The position numbers and the translations under genes were made by a program. The notes under the pieces are model-generated. The model was not told the origin of the DNA, searched no databases, and was given only the letters and a program-made list of their open reading frames with translations. From NCBI GenBank assembly GCA_015069365.1, contig SVIT01000001.1, positions 1 through 64,000 of the forward strand: a stretch of 64,000 nt of DNA, in the 5' to 3' direction. Within the stretch, counting starts at the first letter, position 1; every line of letters begins with the position of its first letter. This stretch comes from Clostridiales bacterium (GTDB lineage: Bacteria; Bacillota; Clostridia; Christensenellales; Borkfalkiaceae). This document shows positions 1-8,792 of this stretch, piece after piece.

Positions 1-150
1 TTGCGCGAGGAAGAATTACCCTATGCAGACAAAATGTTAGACGCCGCGGCACAGACTTACGTAGCCGCCCTGCTCACTTCCCTTATCTATTTCTTGCGGT
101 TTGCGGTGTGGGTATTCCTTTTGTTCGGCGGCAGAAACAGAAGGAGATGA
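1..150 (+). CDS. C-terminal fragment of a YugP-like neutral zinc metallopeptidase (truncated by window start)
   Basis: Open frame from base 1: LREEELPYADKMLDAAAQTYVAALLTSLIYFLRFAVWVFLLFGGRNRRR*; the hydrophobic 'AAxTYVAALLTSLIYFLR' tail is typical of the YugP family. Confidence 0.6.
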   Translation: MREEELPYADKMLDAAAQTYVAALLTSLIYFLRFAVWVFLLFGGRNRRR

Positions 151-154
151 CGAG

Positions 155-859
155 ATGAAAAAAGACGGCGTGTTGATGATTGCTCATCGCGGGTTATCCG
201 GGCTGATTTTGGAAAACACCTGCGAAGCCTTTGAAATGGCGGGACAAAGAAGTTATTACGGGATTGAGACGGACGTTCACGTAACAAAGGATGGAAAATA
301 TATCATTGCGCATGATGATGATTTGCGGCGTATTGCGGGTCTGGATATGGTGATTGAAGAAAGCGATTACGAAGATTTGCGCGCTCTTCGTTTTAAAGAT
401 CCCTACCGTAAAGACTGCGCCACGAGCTTTTTTCTTCCATCGTTAGAAGAATATTGCAAGATTTGCAAAAAATACGGAAAGCAGGCGATTTTGGAATTAA
501 AAAACCGCATGACCCCGAAAGACGTTGAGGGGATTGCGGCAGCGGTAACGGAATACGGATGGTTTGAAAGAACGACGTTCATTTCCTTTTCAGGAGAAAA
601 CTTGGTCGACCTTAGAAAAGCTTATCCGACAGCGAACGTGCAGTTTTTGGTCGAGGAATGCACAGAAGAAGAGCTTGCGTTTATGATCGAGAACAACTTC
701 GACGCGGATATACAATGGGACAGAGTTACGAAAAACGCGGTGGAAAGATTGCACGGCGCGGGATTGAAAGTGAACTGCTGGACGGTGGACGAAGAGGAAC
801 ACGCAAAGAGAGTAAAAGCCTGCGGGGTGGATTATATTACGAGCAATATATTAGAATAA
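155..859 (+). CDS. Glycerophosphodiester phosphodiesterase family protein
   Basis: MIAHRGLSG...ENTCEAFEMA...GIETDVHVTKDG...HDDDLRR GDPD motifs; RBS AAGGAG before ATG at 155. Confidence 0.88.
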   Translation: MKKDGVLMIAHRGLSGLILENTCEAFEMAGQRSYYGIETDVHVTKDGKYIIAHDDDLRRIAGLDMVIEESDYEDLRALRFKDPYRKDCATSFFLPSLEEYCKICKKYGKQAILELKNRMTPKDVEGIAAAVTEYGWFERTTFISFSGENLVDLRKAYPTANVQFLVEECTEEELAFMIENNFDADIQWDRVTKNAVERLHGAGLKVNCWTVDEEEHAKRVKACGVDYITSNILE

Positions 860-931
860 AAAAAGGCGGAGTCGATTGTTTGATTGAACTCCGCGTTTTT
901 ATTCAACGTAAAAAGTAAAAAGACAACGAAA

Positions 932-966
932 AAGAACCCCCGAGGCAAAATGGGGGTTCTTTCTTT
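932..966. terminator. Bidirectional intrinsic terminator
   Basis: AAGAACCCCC-GAGGCAAAAT-GGGGGTTCTT followed by T-rich tract. Confidence 0.8.
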
Positions 967-978
967 TCGCTTTAAGTA

Positions 979-1479
979 TTAATAGGTAGTGAAGGTGATT
1001 TTAGGCTGATAAGCATAATCTTCTTCGACATACTTAGAAGTGGTATGCTTTACTCTCCATTTTCTAACCTTAATGGGAAGCCACAAACCGTAGATACCAA
1101 TAGTGATAACGGTGAGGAACGTCCATTTAATATAGTTACCGAACAACTGGAGTGCAGTACCATTGAACTTCAACTTGTTGCCACTAATAACAGTGTGCTT
1201 CGTTTCCCATTTAATGAACTTGATTTCAGCCCAGCAGATACCGATAGCAGCAATAATTGCGCCGATAACGATAAGAGCGATATTAACGGGATTAGCGAGG
1301 TCTTCAGCCAATTTGTTTTCGTTCTTGATAACGTTCATGGTTGCAAGGAAAGCACCAACGCCAACCATAATTGCAACAACAAGAGCCATCATAATGAAGC
1401 AACCAATAAGACTAAGTAAACCGCCACTAAAAACAGAAGCGCTTTCAAAAGATTCTACGTTCTTTTTCTTCTTTGCCAT
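979..1479 (-). CDS. DUF898-like membrane protein (paralog 1)
   Basis: Two TM segments plus 'LFGNYIKWTFLTVITIGIYGLWLPIKVRKWRVKHT'; start at MAKKKKNVE with upstream GGAGG. Confidence 0.7.
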   Translation of the reverse strand: MAKKKKNVESFESASVFSGGLLSLIGCFIMMALVVAIMVGVGAFLATMNVIKNENKLAEDLANPVNIALIVIGAIIAAIGICWAEIKFIKWETKHTVISGNKLKFNGTALQLFGNYIKWTFLTVITIGIYGLWLPIKVRKWRVKHTTSKYVEEDYAYQPKITFTTY

Positions 1480-1595
1480 AACTTTACCTCCTTTTATGCG
1501 AAAAGCATAGATTTCAATAATACGTATAAACATTATACAATAATAAAATATTTTTGTCAATAAAGAATTGTGATAAAATTTAAACTTTTTTTAAA

Positions 1596-1623
1596 AAAAG
1601 CTCCGATTTTACTCGGAGCTTTC
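1596..1623 (-). terminator. Intrinsic terminator
   Basis: AAAGCTCCGATTTTACTCGGAGCTTT hairpin between the two DUF898-like genes. Confidence 0.6.
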
Positions 1624-1649
1624 AGATTTTCGCTTATGTAACCGACAGA

Positions 1650-2153
1650 TTAGTTCTGAGGGTAGGTGTAGAAAGAAACTTGGGGCTGAGGATAGCCAGC
1701 ATTTTCGTTAACAACAGCCGTAGCAGTGGTGTGCTTAGCTTTCCAGTTTCTAACTTTGATGGGAAGCCACAAACCATAGATACCAACGGTGATAACGGTC
1801 AGGAACAACCATTTAATGCAGGTGCCAAGAAGCTGGAATGCGTTAGCGTCAAACTTGAATTCGTTATTGCTGATAACGAAGTGTTTTGCTTCCCATTTCA
1901 TAAACTTGATACCAGCCCATGCAAGACCGATCAATACGCAAATAGCTGCAACAACGATGGCTGCGATATGTACAGGGTTTTTGAAATCAATTTTGAATTG
2001 GGTAAGTCCGTAAACTACACCAACGCCGATACCAGCCATGATCCCGAAAACGAGGAGCATAACGATGCCGCAACCGATGAGGTTACGTAAGCGACCATTG
2101 AATCCAGAAACGGTGGTGCTTACTTCTTGAGTGTTCTTGTTCTTTTTTGCCAT
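1650..2153 (-). CDS. DUF898-like membrane protein (paralog 2)
   Basis: 'LLGTCIKWLFLTVITVGIYGLWLPIKVRNWKAKHT', clearly paralogous to the 979-1479 product. Confidence 0.7.
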   Translation of the reverse strand: MAKKNKNTQEVSTTVSGFNGRLRNLIGCGIVMLLVFGIMAGIGVGVVYGLTQFKIDFKNPVHIAAIVVAAICVLIGLAWAGIKFMKWEAKHFVISNNEFKFDANAFQLLGTCIKWLFLTVITVGIYGLWLPIKVRNWKAKHTTATAVVNENAGYPQPQVSFYTYPQN

Positions 2154-2371
2154 TTTTTGCCTCCTTTACCCCTACCGCATAATGCGAAAAGCGTAATACT
2201 TAAATTTATTTGGTAAATGTATTATACTATATTAAAAATGTTTTGTCAATAAAAAAATTAATTATTTTCAAAAAAATGTCATAAAATTTTATGATTTTTT
2301 GTAAAACGAAAAATCAATAAGAAAAGGATAGAAATCGTAAAAAGATTTTTTGCAACAAACGCCTAAAATTA

Positions 2372-2400
2372 TTGACGAAAGGGAAAAAGTATGGTAAAAT
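2372..2400 (+). promoter_or_regulatory. Sigma-A-like promoter for gap
   Basis: TTGACG-17 nt-TAAAAT, about 100 nt upstream of gap. Confidence 0.7.
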
Positions 2401-2501
2401 GATATTTGGACAAGAGCGGTTTCGCGTTGATTAAGGTGTACCGCGAGTAAGACTATGTCACAAAAAACAAATTTTTTTCATATATTGGAGGAACATTAAT
2501 T

Positions 2502-3521
2502 ATGGCAAACGTAAAAGTTGCAATCAACGGCTTTGGCCGTATCGGTCGTCTTGCGTTCAGACAGATGTTCGGCGCAGAAGGTTATGAAGTAGTCGCTATC
2601 AACGACCTTACCAGCCCTTCGATGCTCGCTCACCTTTTGAAGTATGACTCTGCACAGGGCAGATATGCGCTTGCAGACACCGTATCCGCTGACGATGCAG
2701 CAGGCACGATCACGGTTAACGGTCAAACGATCAAAATTTACGCAGAAAAAGACGCTGTTAACTGCCCTTGGGGTGAACTTGACGTAGACGTTGTATTGGA
2801 ATGCACCGGTTTCTATACGTCCAAGGCAAAATCCGAAGCGCACATCAAAGCAGGCGCAAAGAAAGTTGTTATTTCCGCACCCGCAGGCAACGATCTTCCT
2901 ACCGTTGTATACAGCGTAAACGAAAAGACTCTTTCCAAAGCAGACACGATCATTTCCGCAGCATCCTGCACGACGAACTGCTTGGCACCTATGGCAAACA
3001 CGCTTAACAAGCTTTCCAAGATCAAGAAAGGTTATATGACCACGATCCACGCATACACTGGCGACCAGATGGTACTTGACGGACCTCACAGAAAGGGCGA
3101 CCTTCGCCGTGCACGTGCAGCAGCTGTTAATATCGTACCCAACTCTACTGGTGCAGCAAAAGCTATCGGTCTTGTTATTCCCGAACTCAACGGCGTATTG
3201 GACGGTTGTGCACAGCGTGTACCCGTTCCTACCGGTTCCTTGACGCAGCTTGTAGCAGTATGTGAAGGCGAAGTTGACGCAGCTACGGTAAACGCAGCGA
3301 TGAAAGCGGCAGCATCCGCATCCTTCGGTTACACGGAAGAAGAAATCGTATCTTCCGACGTTATCGGTATCACGTATGGTTCGTTGTTTGATGCAACGCA
3401 GACGAAGTGCATGCCCATGGGTGATGGCACGACGCTTGTTAAGGTTGTATCTTGGTACGACAATGAAAACTCCTACACCAGCCAGATGGTAAGAACGATT
3501 AAGTATTTTGCAGAACTTTAA
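2502..3521 (+). CDS. gap: Glyceraldehyde-3-phosphate dehydrogenase, type I
   Basis: [52 protein letters not shown]. Confidence 0.98.
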   Translation: MANVKVAINGFGRIGRLAFRQMFGAEGYEVVAINDLTSPSMLAHLLKYDSAQGRYALADTVSADDAAGTITVNGQTIKIYAEKDAVNCPWGELDVDVVLECTGFYTSKAKSEAHIKAGAKKVVISAPAGNDLPTVVYSVNEKTLSKADTIISAASCTTNCLAPMANTLNKLSKIKKGYMTTIHAYTGDQMVLDGPHRKGDLRRARAAAVNIVPNSTGAAKAIGLVIPELNGVLDGCAQRVPVPTGSLTQLVAVCEGEVDAATVNAAMKAAASASFGYTEEEIVSSDVIGITYGSLFDATQTKCMPMGDGTTLVKVVSWYDNENSYTSQMVRTIKYFAEL

Positions 3522-3550
3522 TCGTAAGGGAGTAAAACTAAAAAACAGAA

Positions 3551-3577
3551 ACCTCCGCTGAAAAGCGGAGGTTTTTT
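3551..3577 (+). terminator. gap terminator
   Basis: ACCTCCGCT-GAAA-AGCGGAGGT-TTTTT. Confidence 0.85.
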
Positions 3578-3589
3578 GCTGTTAGAGCA

Positions 3590-4080
3590 TACCATGTCCG
3601 AAATGAACGCAACCCGCATCCGACAAAGGGTCAAGGGACGTGGTCCCTTGTCGGGGAGGCAGAGGGGCGGAGAGCCCCTCGCAAAGAAGGTACTCCTAAA
3701 AGCAACTGAAAGTTGCGTTACTACCGTGTAAGCGGTCAATCGCCGAAAGGCGAGAGGGTAACGACAAAGGGTCAAGGGACGTGGTCCCTTGCGGATTGTA
3801 AAGGCAGAGCCTTTACGCCTCGACGGCAGTCGCCACCGCAGGTGGAATATAGCCTTTCCAAAAGCAACTGAAAGTTGCGTTATAATTATACACCGCAAAG
3901 CGGTGTGAAACCGCCAAAGGCGGTAGTATCGCAAGCTAACGCTTGCTTTTGTGGGTACCCTTTTGCGCTATTCGCGCAACCGCTGACGCGGGGTCGCAAA
4001 GGCTCCGCCTCTGCACACCGCAAGGGACTATGCCCCTTGACCCCGTGTAGGGGTAAGGGTGCACCAGGTATGCGTTGAAT
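3590..4080. repeat. Intergenic array of about 15 short perfect inverted repeats with two internal direct duplications
   Basis: CAAGGGAC-GTG-GTCCCTTG (twice, within a 30-bp direct repeat 3621-3650/3762-3791), GCAACT-GAA-AGTTGC (twice, within a 23-bp repeat 3698-3720/3860-3882), GAGGGGC..GCCCCTC, GTAAAGGC-AGA-GCCTTTAC, ACACCGC-AAA-GCGGTGT, ACCGCC-AAA-GGCGGT, GCAAGC-TAAC-GCTTGC and others. Confidence 0.9.
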
Positions 4081-4095
4081 GGTAATTTGCAAATA

Positions 4096-4123
4096 AAAAA
4101 GATGCGAAAAATCGCATCTTTTT
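4096..4123. terminator. fba terminator (bidirectional)
   Basis: AAAAAGATGCGA-AAAA-TCGCATCTTTTT. Confidence 0.8.
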
Positions 4124-4131
4124 ATCTTTCA

Positions 4132-5070
4132 TTAAAACGCTTTGCCTGCCGAACCGAGAACGTTCACGATCTTGTGTTTTACGATCTCTTTCATCATTGC
4201 ACGTGCGTCGCCAAGGTATTGACGAGGGTCGAAGTGACCAGGGAATTCGCTGAAGTGCTGACGGATTGCCGCCGTGAACGCTACGCGAAGGTCGCTGTCA
4301 ATGTTGATCTTGCAAACTGCCATCTGCGCCGCTTTGCGGAGTTCGGATTCGGGAATACCGATCGCGTCGGGCATGTGACCGCCGAACTTGTTGACGATTG
4401 CAACTTTGTCTTGAGGTACGGAAGATGCACCGTGCAATACGATGGGGAAACCAGGCAATCTCTTGCCGATTTCTTCCAAAATGTCCAAACGGAGTTTGGG
4501 ATCCTGACCGGGCTTGAATTTGTAAGCGCCGTGAGAAGTACCGATTGCGATAGCGAGCGAGTCAATCCCCGTTCTTTCCGTGAATTCCTGTACTTCGTCG
4601 GGAGAGGTGAACTGTGCGTCAGCCGCGTCAACGTTTACGTCGTCTTCGATACCTGCAAGCTTGCCAAGTTCCGCTTCAACAACAACGCCGTGGTCGTGCG
4701 CGTATTCAACAACTTTCTTCGTGATTGCAATGTTTTCTTCCCAAGGCTTGGAAGAAGCGTCGATCATAACGGAAGTGAAACCGCTGTCGATAGAAGCTTT
4801 ACAGATTTCGAAATCTGCACCGTGGTCAAGGTGCATAGCAACGGGAATATCCGTCGTTTCTACGGCAGCTTGTACAAGGTGTCTAAGATATACGGGATTA
4901 GCGTATTTTCTTGCGCCAGCGGAAACCTGCAAAATAACGGGAGATTTTTCTTCGTTAGCCGCTTCAACGATCGCCTGGATCATTTCCATGTTGTTTACGT
5001 TGAACGCACCGATTGCATATTTCCCTTCGTACGCTTTTTTGAACATTTCGGTAGTAGTTACCAAAGGCAT
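4132..5070 (-). CDS. fba: Class II fructose-bisphosphate aldolase
   Basis: MPLVTTTEMFKKAYEGKYAIGAFNVNNMEMIQAI; HLDHG; VVVEAELGKLAGIEDDV; IGTSHGAYKF; LHGASSVP. Confidence 0.97.
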   Translation of the reverse strand: MPLVTTTEMFKKAYEGKYAIGAFNVNNMEMIQAIVEAANEEKSPVILQVSAGARKYANPVYLRHLVQAAVETTDIPVAMHLDHGADFEICKASIDSGFTSVMIDASSKPWEENIAITKKVVEYAHDHGVVVEAELGKLAGIEDDVNVDAADAQFTSPDEVQEFTERTGIDSLAIAIGTSHGAYKFKPGQDPKLRLDILEEIGKRLPGFPIVLHGASSVPQDKVAIVNKFGGHMPDAIGIPESELRKAAQMAVCKINIDSDLRVAFTAAIRQHFSEFPGHFDPRQYLGDARAMMKEIVKHKIVNVLGSAGKAF

Positions 5071-5340
5071 AATATTAATCCTCCAAAAGATTTTACTTTT
5101 TTTCGTGCGAAATTATTATACCCCATTTTTCATAAAAATGCAAACGAATAAGGGGGGCGAAGAAAAAATTAAAATCGCAATTACATTATAATAATATATA
5201 TAGACGAATACGTCTGCGGTTTTACAGACAAGAAATACCTAGAAATCGTTACAAATAAAGGGAAAAAGCAGATAGAGAGGATAAAAAAGAAAAAAAATCA
5301 AAAAAATCAAAAAAAGTTGAAAAAGTCGACGCAAAACAGC

Positions 5341-5369
5341 TTGACTTAAATTTCTTTTCATACTACAAT
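5341..5369 (+). promoter_or_regulatory. Sigma-A-like promoter for rplM-rpsI
   Basis: TTGACT-17 nt-TACAAT. Confidence 0.7.
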
Positions 5370-5375
5370 AAATAG

Positions 5376-5505
5376 GCAAGCTTAGGGGAACCCCTTGAAA
5401 ACGCCGTTTTTCCCCGTTAGTTGAACGGATTTTAAGAGGCTTCGCAAGGCAAACACACAAAACAAGAAAAAGAAAAAATATACACGAAATAAAGGAGTAA
5501 CATAT
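5376..5505 (+). promoter_or_regulatory. Structured 5' leader of rplM-rpsI (candidate L13-type autoregulatory leader)
   Basis: About 130-nt leader with hairpins AGGGG-AA-CCCCT and CCGTT-AGTTG-AACGG bracketed by AAGCTTA/TAAGAGGCTT. Confidence 0.35.
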
Positions 5506-5506
5506 T

Positions 5507-5938
5507 ATGAAAACCTATATGGCACATGCCGAAACGGTTGAAAGAAAATGGTACGTCGTGGATGCGGCAGGTGTTCCTCTCGGACGTCTTGCTAGCCGTG
5601 TCGCTTCCGTACTCCGTGGCAAGAACAAGCCCACTTTCACTCCCAACGTAGACACCGGCGATTTCGTAATCGTTATCAACACCGACAAAGCGGTTTTGAC
5701 TGGTAAGAAGTTGGAAAACAAATTCTATAGATACCACACCGGTTATATCGGCGGTCTTAAAGAAATCTCTTATAAGAAGATGATGGAAGAAAAGAGCGAC
5801 CTCGCCGTATACGAAGCGGTTAAGGGTATGTTGCCCAAGAACAGCCTTGGCAGAGTAATGCTGAAAAAGCTCAAAGTATACAAGGGTGCAGACCACAACC
5901 ACGCTGCACAGAAGCCCGAAGTGCTTAAACTTGACTAA
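5507..5938 (+). CDS. rplM: 50S ribosomal protein L13
   Basis: [60 protein letters not shown]. Confidence 0.98.
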   Translation: MKTYMAHAETVERKWYVVDAAGVPLGRLASRVASVLRGKNKPTFTPNVDTGDFVIVINTDKAVLTGKKLENKFYRYHTGYIGGLKEISYKKMMEEKSDLAVYEAVKGMLPKNSLGRVMLKKLKVYKGADHNHAAQKPEVLKLD

Positions 5939-5952
5939 GGAGAGGATTGAAA

Positions 5953-6366
5953 ATGGCAAAAGCAAACGTTAAAAAGAAACTTCAATTCTGGGGAACGGGC
6001 AGAAGAAAGAAAGCTATCGCTCGTGTACGTCTTATCCCCGGCGGTAACGGAACGATCGTAATCAATGACCGTACCTTCGAAGATTATTTCCCTCAGGGTA
6101 CGTTGCAATACATCGTTAAACAGCCTCTCGTTGCTGTTGACGTTGAAAGCAAATACGACGTATTCGTAAACGTAATCGGCGGTGGTTACACCGGTCAGGC
6201 AGGCGCTATCCGTCTTGGTATCGCACGTGCTCTTCTCGAAGCAGAAGAAAACAGCCGTCCTACCTTGAAGGCAGCAGGTTTCTTGACCCGCGACCCTCGT
6301 GCAAAGGAAAGAAAGAAGTACGGTTTGAAGAAAGCTCGTCGTGCACCTCAGTTCTCGAAGAGATAA
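5953..6366 (+). CDS. rpsI: 30S ribosomal protein S9
   Basis: [19 protein letters not shown] ... [26 protein letters not shown]. Confidence 0.98.
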   Translation: MAKANVKKKLQFWGTGRRKKAIARVRLIPGGNGTIVINDRTFEDYFPQGTLQYIVKQPLVAVDVESKYDVFVNVIGGGYTGQAGAIRLGIARALLEAEENSRPTLKAAGFLTRDPRAKERKKYGLKKARRAPQFSKR

Positions 6367-6396
6367 TTTCAGCCTTACGGCAATCTATCAAAAATT

Positions 6397-6426
6397 ACAG
6401 CGCTCACTTTGTGGGCGCTGTTTTTA
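6397..6426 (+). terminator. rpsI terminator
   Basis: ACAGCGCTCAC-TTT-GTGGGCGCTGTTTTT. Confidence 0.8.
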
Positions 6427-6508
6427 CTTGTCCAATGCTATTGACTTTTGTTTAAAATATGGTATAATGCAATTGATAAGCTTAAATTTGATAAAGGAGC
6501 GAAATTGT

Positions 6509-6904
6509 ATGAAAAAGTTGATAGCATTGTTTTTGACGGTAGTTTGTGGATTGAGCATGGTCGGTTGCAAGTGGATGTATGATGCTCAATATAACGAAAA
6601 CGGTGTTAGTCATTTTTTGGTTATAACAATAGATGAAAGTCAACCGAAAGAGTATGTTGGAGAACTTGAGAATCATAGCATTTACGTTGAAAAACTGAAA
6701 CTGGACGAATTATATTTTATAACTGTAAAAGCAGAAAATATTTCACTTAGCGAGGCTATCATAAAAAAAGTGGTATCAATAGGGGATTGGAGAAAAAACG
6801 CTTGGAATATAGTAAAAGACGGAAATGTCGAAATTTTGCGATACGAGAATTATGAGATTGCTGTAACTAACAGTGATTGTACAATCAGACCTATTACGAA
6901 ATAA
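6509..6904 (+). CDS. Small hypothetical lipoprotein 1
   Basis: MKKLIALFLTVVCGLSMVGCKW signal peptide with lipobox; RBS AAAGGAG; upstream TTGACT-16-TATAAT. Confidence 0.7.
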   Translation: MKKLIALFLTVVCGLSMVGCKWMYDAQYNENGVSHFLVITIDESQPKEYVGELENHSIYVEKLKLDELYFITVKAENISLSEAIIKKVVSIGDWRKNAWNIVKDGNVEILRYENYEIAVTNSDCTIRPITK

Positions 6905-6945
6905 AAATTCGAAAAGAAAATTAAATTTGTAAAGGAAGTTTTTAT

Positions 6946-7374
6946 ATGAAAAAAACCTTGTCATTAATTTTTCTATTTGTACTTGTAGCGTGCTTGGTTG
7001 GGTGTGTCAATGGGCAAACCCCATTAAAGCTTGTGGAACTTGAAAAATACTCGACTATGACAATAGATGGAACGACGTCTATTGAAGTAGTATACGACTA
7101 TATCAAAGGCGAGAAAACCACATATGAGTTTGTTATTGAAAAGCAAGAACTAATGGAAGAAATAACAACGGAACTATTTAATATGGAGTTAAAGAATTAT
7201 CCTGAAAATCAAGATATCAATTTTTATCAACGGTGGATTACAGTAAATCAAGGTGACAATGAGTATTATATTAACTTGGCTTATACATCCAATGAAAAGG
7301 GTAATAGATATTTGTGTCAATCGCAAAAGGTATGTGAAATCATAGAAAAATACATGGAAGATAATTTGATATAA
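6946..7374 (+). CDS. Small hypothetical lipoprotein 2
   Basis: MKKTLSLIFLFVLVACLVGCVNG lipobox. Confidence 0.7.
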   Translation: MKKTLSLIFLFVLVACLVGCVNGQTPLKLVELEKYSTMTIDGTTSIEVVYDYIKGEKTTYEFVIEKQELMEEITTELFNMELKNYPENQDINFYQRWITVNQGDNEYYINLAYTSNEKGNRYLCQSQKVCEIIEKYMEDNLI

Positions 7375-7410
7375 TAACGCCAAATTTTAATGTTATGAGG
7401 AGCAAGAAAA

Positions 7411-7872
7411 ATGAAAAAAACATTATCTTTATTTTTAACTCTATTAGTATTTAGCTGTTTGTTGTTTAATATGACAGCTTGCGAAACAGACAAGTATAAA
7501 GATTATCACGCAACGAATATGCAAGCAAAGACATTCTCAACAGAATATGATAATTTGATTTTTGAAGCGGATACTGTCAAATTGATTATAGATTATAAAA
7601 CCTATTTGACTTATCGCTTTAATCTTGATTATACCGAAAGTTTCTTTGAGAACAACAATTTGCTTGTGTTTATAGTGCGGAGCTGTTCTTCTGATGAAAT
7701 GAAATTCAGTGAAATAAGAGAAAAAGATGGAATTTTGTATCCTTTATTTGAACGTAAAAAAATAGGAATAAATGAGCCTATAACAGAAGACATTATTATA
7801 TCTTCTTACTGTGTAGAAATATCAAAAGAACTCGAATATAAAGCTGGGGAAATAATTTATAATTATAAGTAG
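7411..7872 (+). CDS. Small hypothetical lipoprotein 3
   Basis: MKKTLSLFLTLLVFSCLLFNMTACET lipobox. Confidence 0.7.
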   Translation: MKKTLSLFLTLLVFSCLLFNMTACETDKYKDYHATNMQAKTFSTEYDNLIFEADTVKLIIDYKTYLTYRFNLDYTESFFENNNLLVFIVRSCSSDEMKFSEIREKDGILYPLFERKKIGINEPITEDIIISSYCVEISKELEYKAGEIIYNYK

Positions 7873-7992
7873 AATTCCAATAACTGGGCGCTGTTTTTAA
7901 TTTTTACAAAACAATAACATTTCATTGGTTATTTACAAACAATCCTGCGGTATACTGTAAGCACAAACATCAGTTAAGGAGGATTGACACAA

Positions 7993-8241
7993 ATGGGTAT
8001 CAGACAATTTTTCAAGAAAGCATTTTCCGATATGAAAGAGGACGCAAAGGCGCAGCACGAGGTAGATAAGGCGAATTTTGCCGCGGCGAAAGCAGAATCC
8101 AAAGCGCAGTGGGAAGAGGCAAAGATGACTCCCTCTCAGCGCCGTGAAAAAATGCGAAAAGACCGCGAAGCGCAAATCGCCGAAGCGAAAGAAAGAGAAG
8201 CGGCTGCACAAAAACGTATTGATGCAGTGAAGAAAAATTAA
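7993..8241 (+). CDS. Small Ala/Lys/Glu-rich helical protein
   Basis: MGIRQFFKKAFSDMKEDAKAQHEVDKANFAAAKAESKAQWEEAKMTPSQRREKM...; RBS AAGGAGG. Confidence 0.65.
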   Translation: MGIRQFFKKAFSDMKEDAKAQHEVDKANFAAAKAESKAQWEEAKMTPSQRREKMRKDREAQIAEAKEREAAAQKRIDAVKKN

Positions 8242-8401
8242 CAAAAAAGCAACCGTTTTGTCCGTTCGCTTGTCCGTATTTTCGCGCCGTTGCTGTAAAG
8301 AATAAAAACAAAAAAACCGACCAAATTTTGGTTAAACTCGTACACGGGTGGGTCGTTTTACCAAAAAGAGGAGAAAACAAGGCGCGTTTTAATACGCGTC
8401 T

Positions 8402-8623
8402 TTATTTCTTTTTTCTGCGTTTCGCGTACAATTCGTGACGGTATAAAAAATCGAGCGCCGCCTCTTGAGAGGGGGTGATTGTTTCTTCCGAAGGAGTGGT
8501 TTCCTCCGCTTTCTTTTGAGGGGCGGGCTCGGGAAAAGGTTCGTTTTTTTGTTCAGTCGGCTCGGAATTGCCGTTTTGAGAAAGCAGAGTTTGTAAAAAA
8601 TGGAATAAACCGAACGGTTCCAT
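8402..8623 (-). CDS. Small hypothetical protein
   Basis: MEPFGLFHFLQTLLSQNGNSEPTEQ...DFLYRHELYAKRRKKK; upstream GGAGGG. Confidence 0.5.
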   Translation of the reverse strand: MEPFGLFHFLQTLLSQNGNSEPTEQKNEPFPEPAPQKKAEETTPSEETITPSQEAALDFLYRHELYAKRRKKK

Positions 8624-8792
8624 AAAAAATACCCTCCAAAAATATAAAAAATTCAAGGAAAATAGCGAAAAGTCCTGCGATTTTAATTGCTTTAATTGCT
8701 ATTTTGATATATAATAGAGTATGCGATAATATTATCGGGATATGATATCCTCGGATATTATACCGATATACAATAAAAGGAGTCCTTATACA

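Noticed and set aside
979-2153. DUF898-like paralog pair as a toxin/antitoxin or novel pair
   Set aside because: Simple tandem paralogs of a known membrane family, separated by a terminator
3518-4092. ORFs of 138, 67 and 68 aa within the hairpin array (…KGPRPLTLCR…, …KGLCPLTPCRGKG…)
   Set aside because: Translations of palindromic repeats in both strands; no RBS, no family; treated as non-coding repeat
4075-5151. 358-aa + strand ORF opposite fba
   Set aside because: Antisense shadow of a strongly conserved aldolase; Cys/Arg/Phe/Val-rich composition with no recognisable domain
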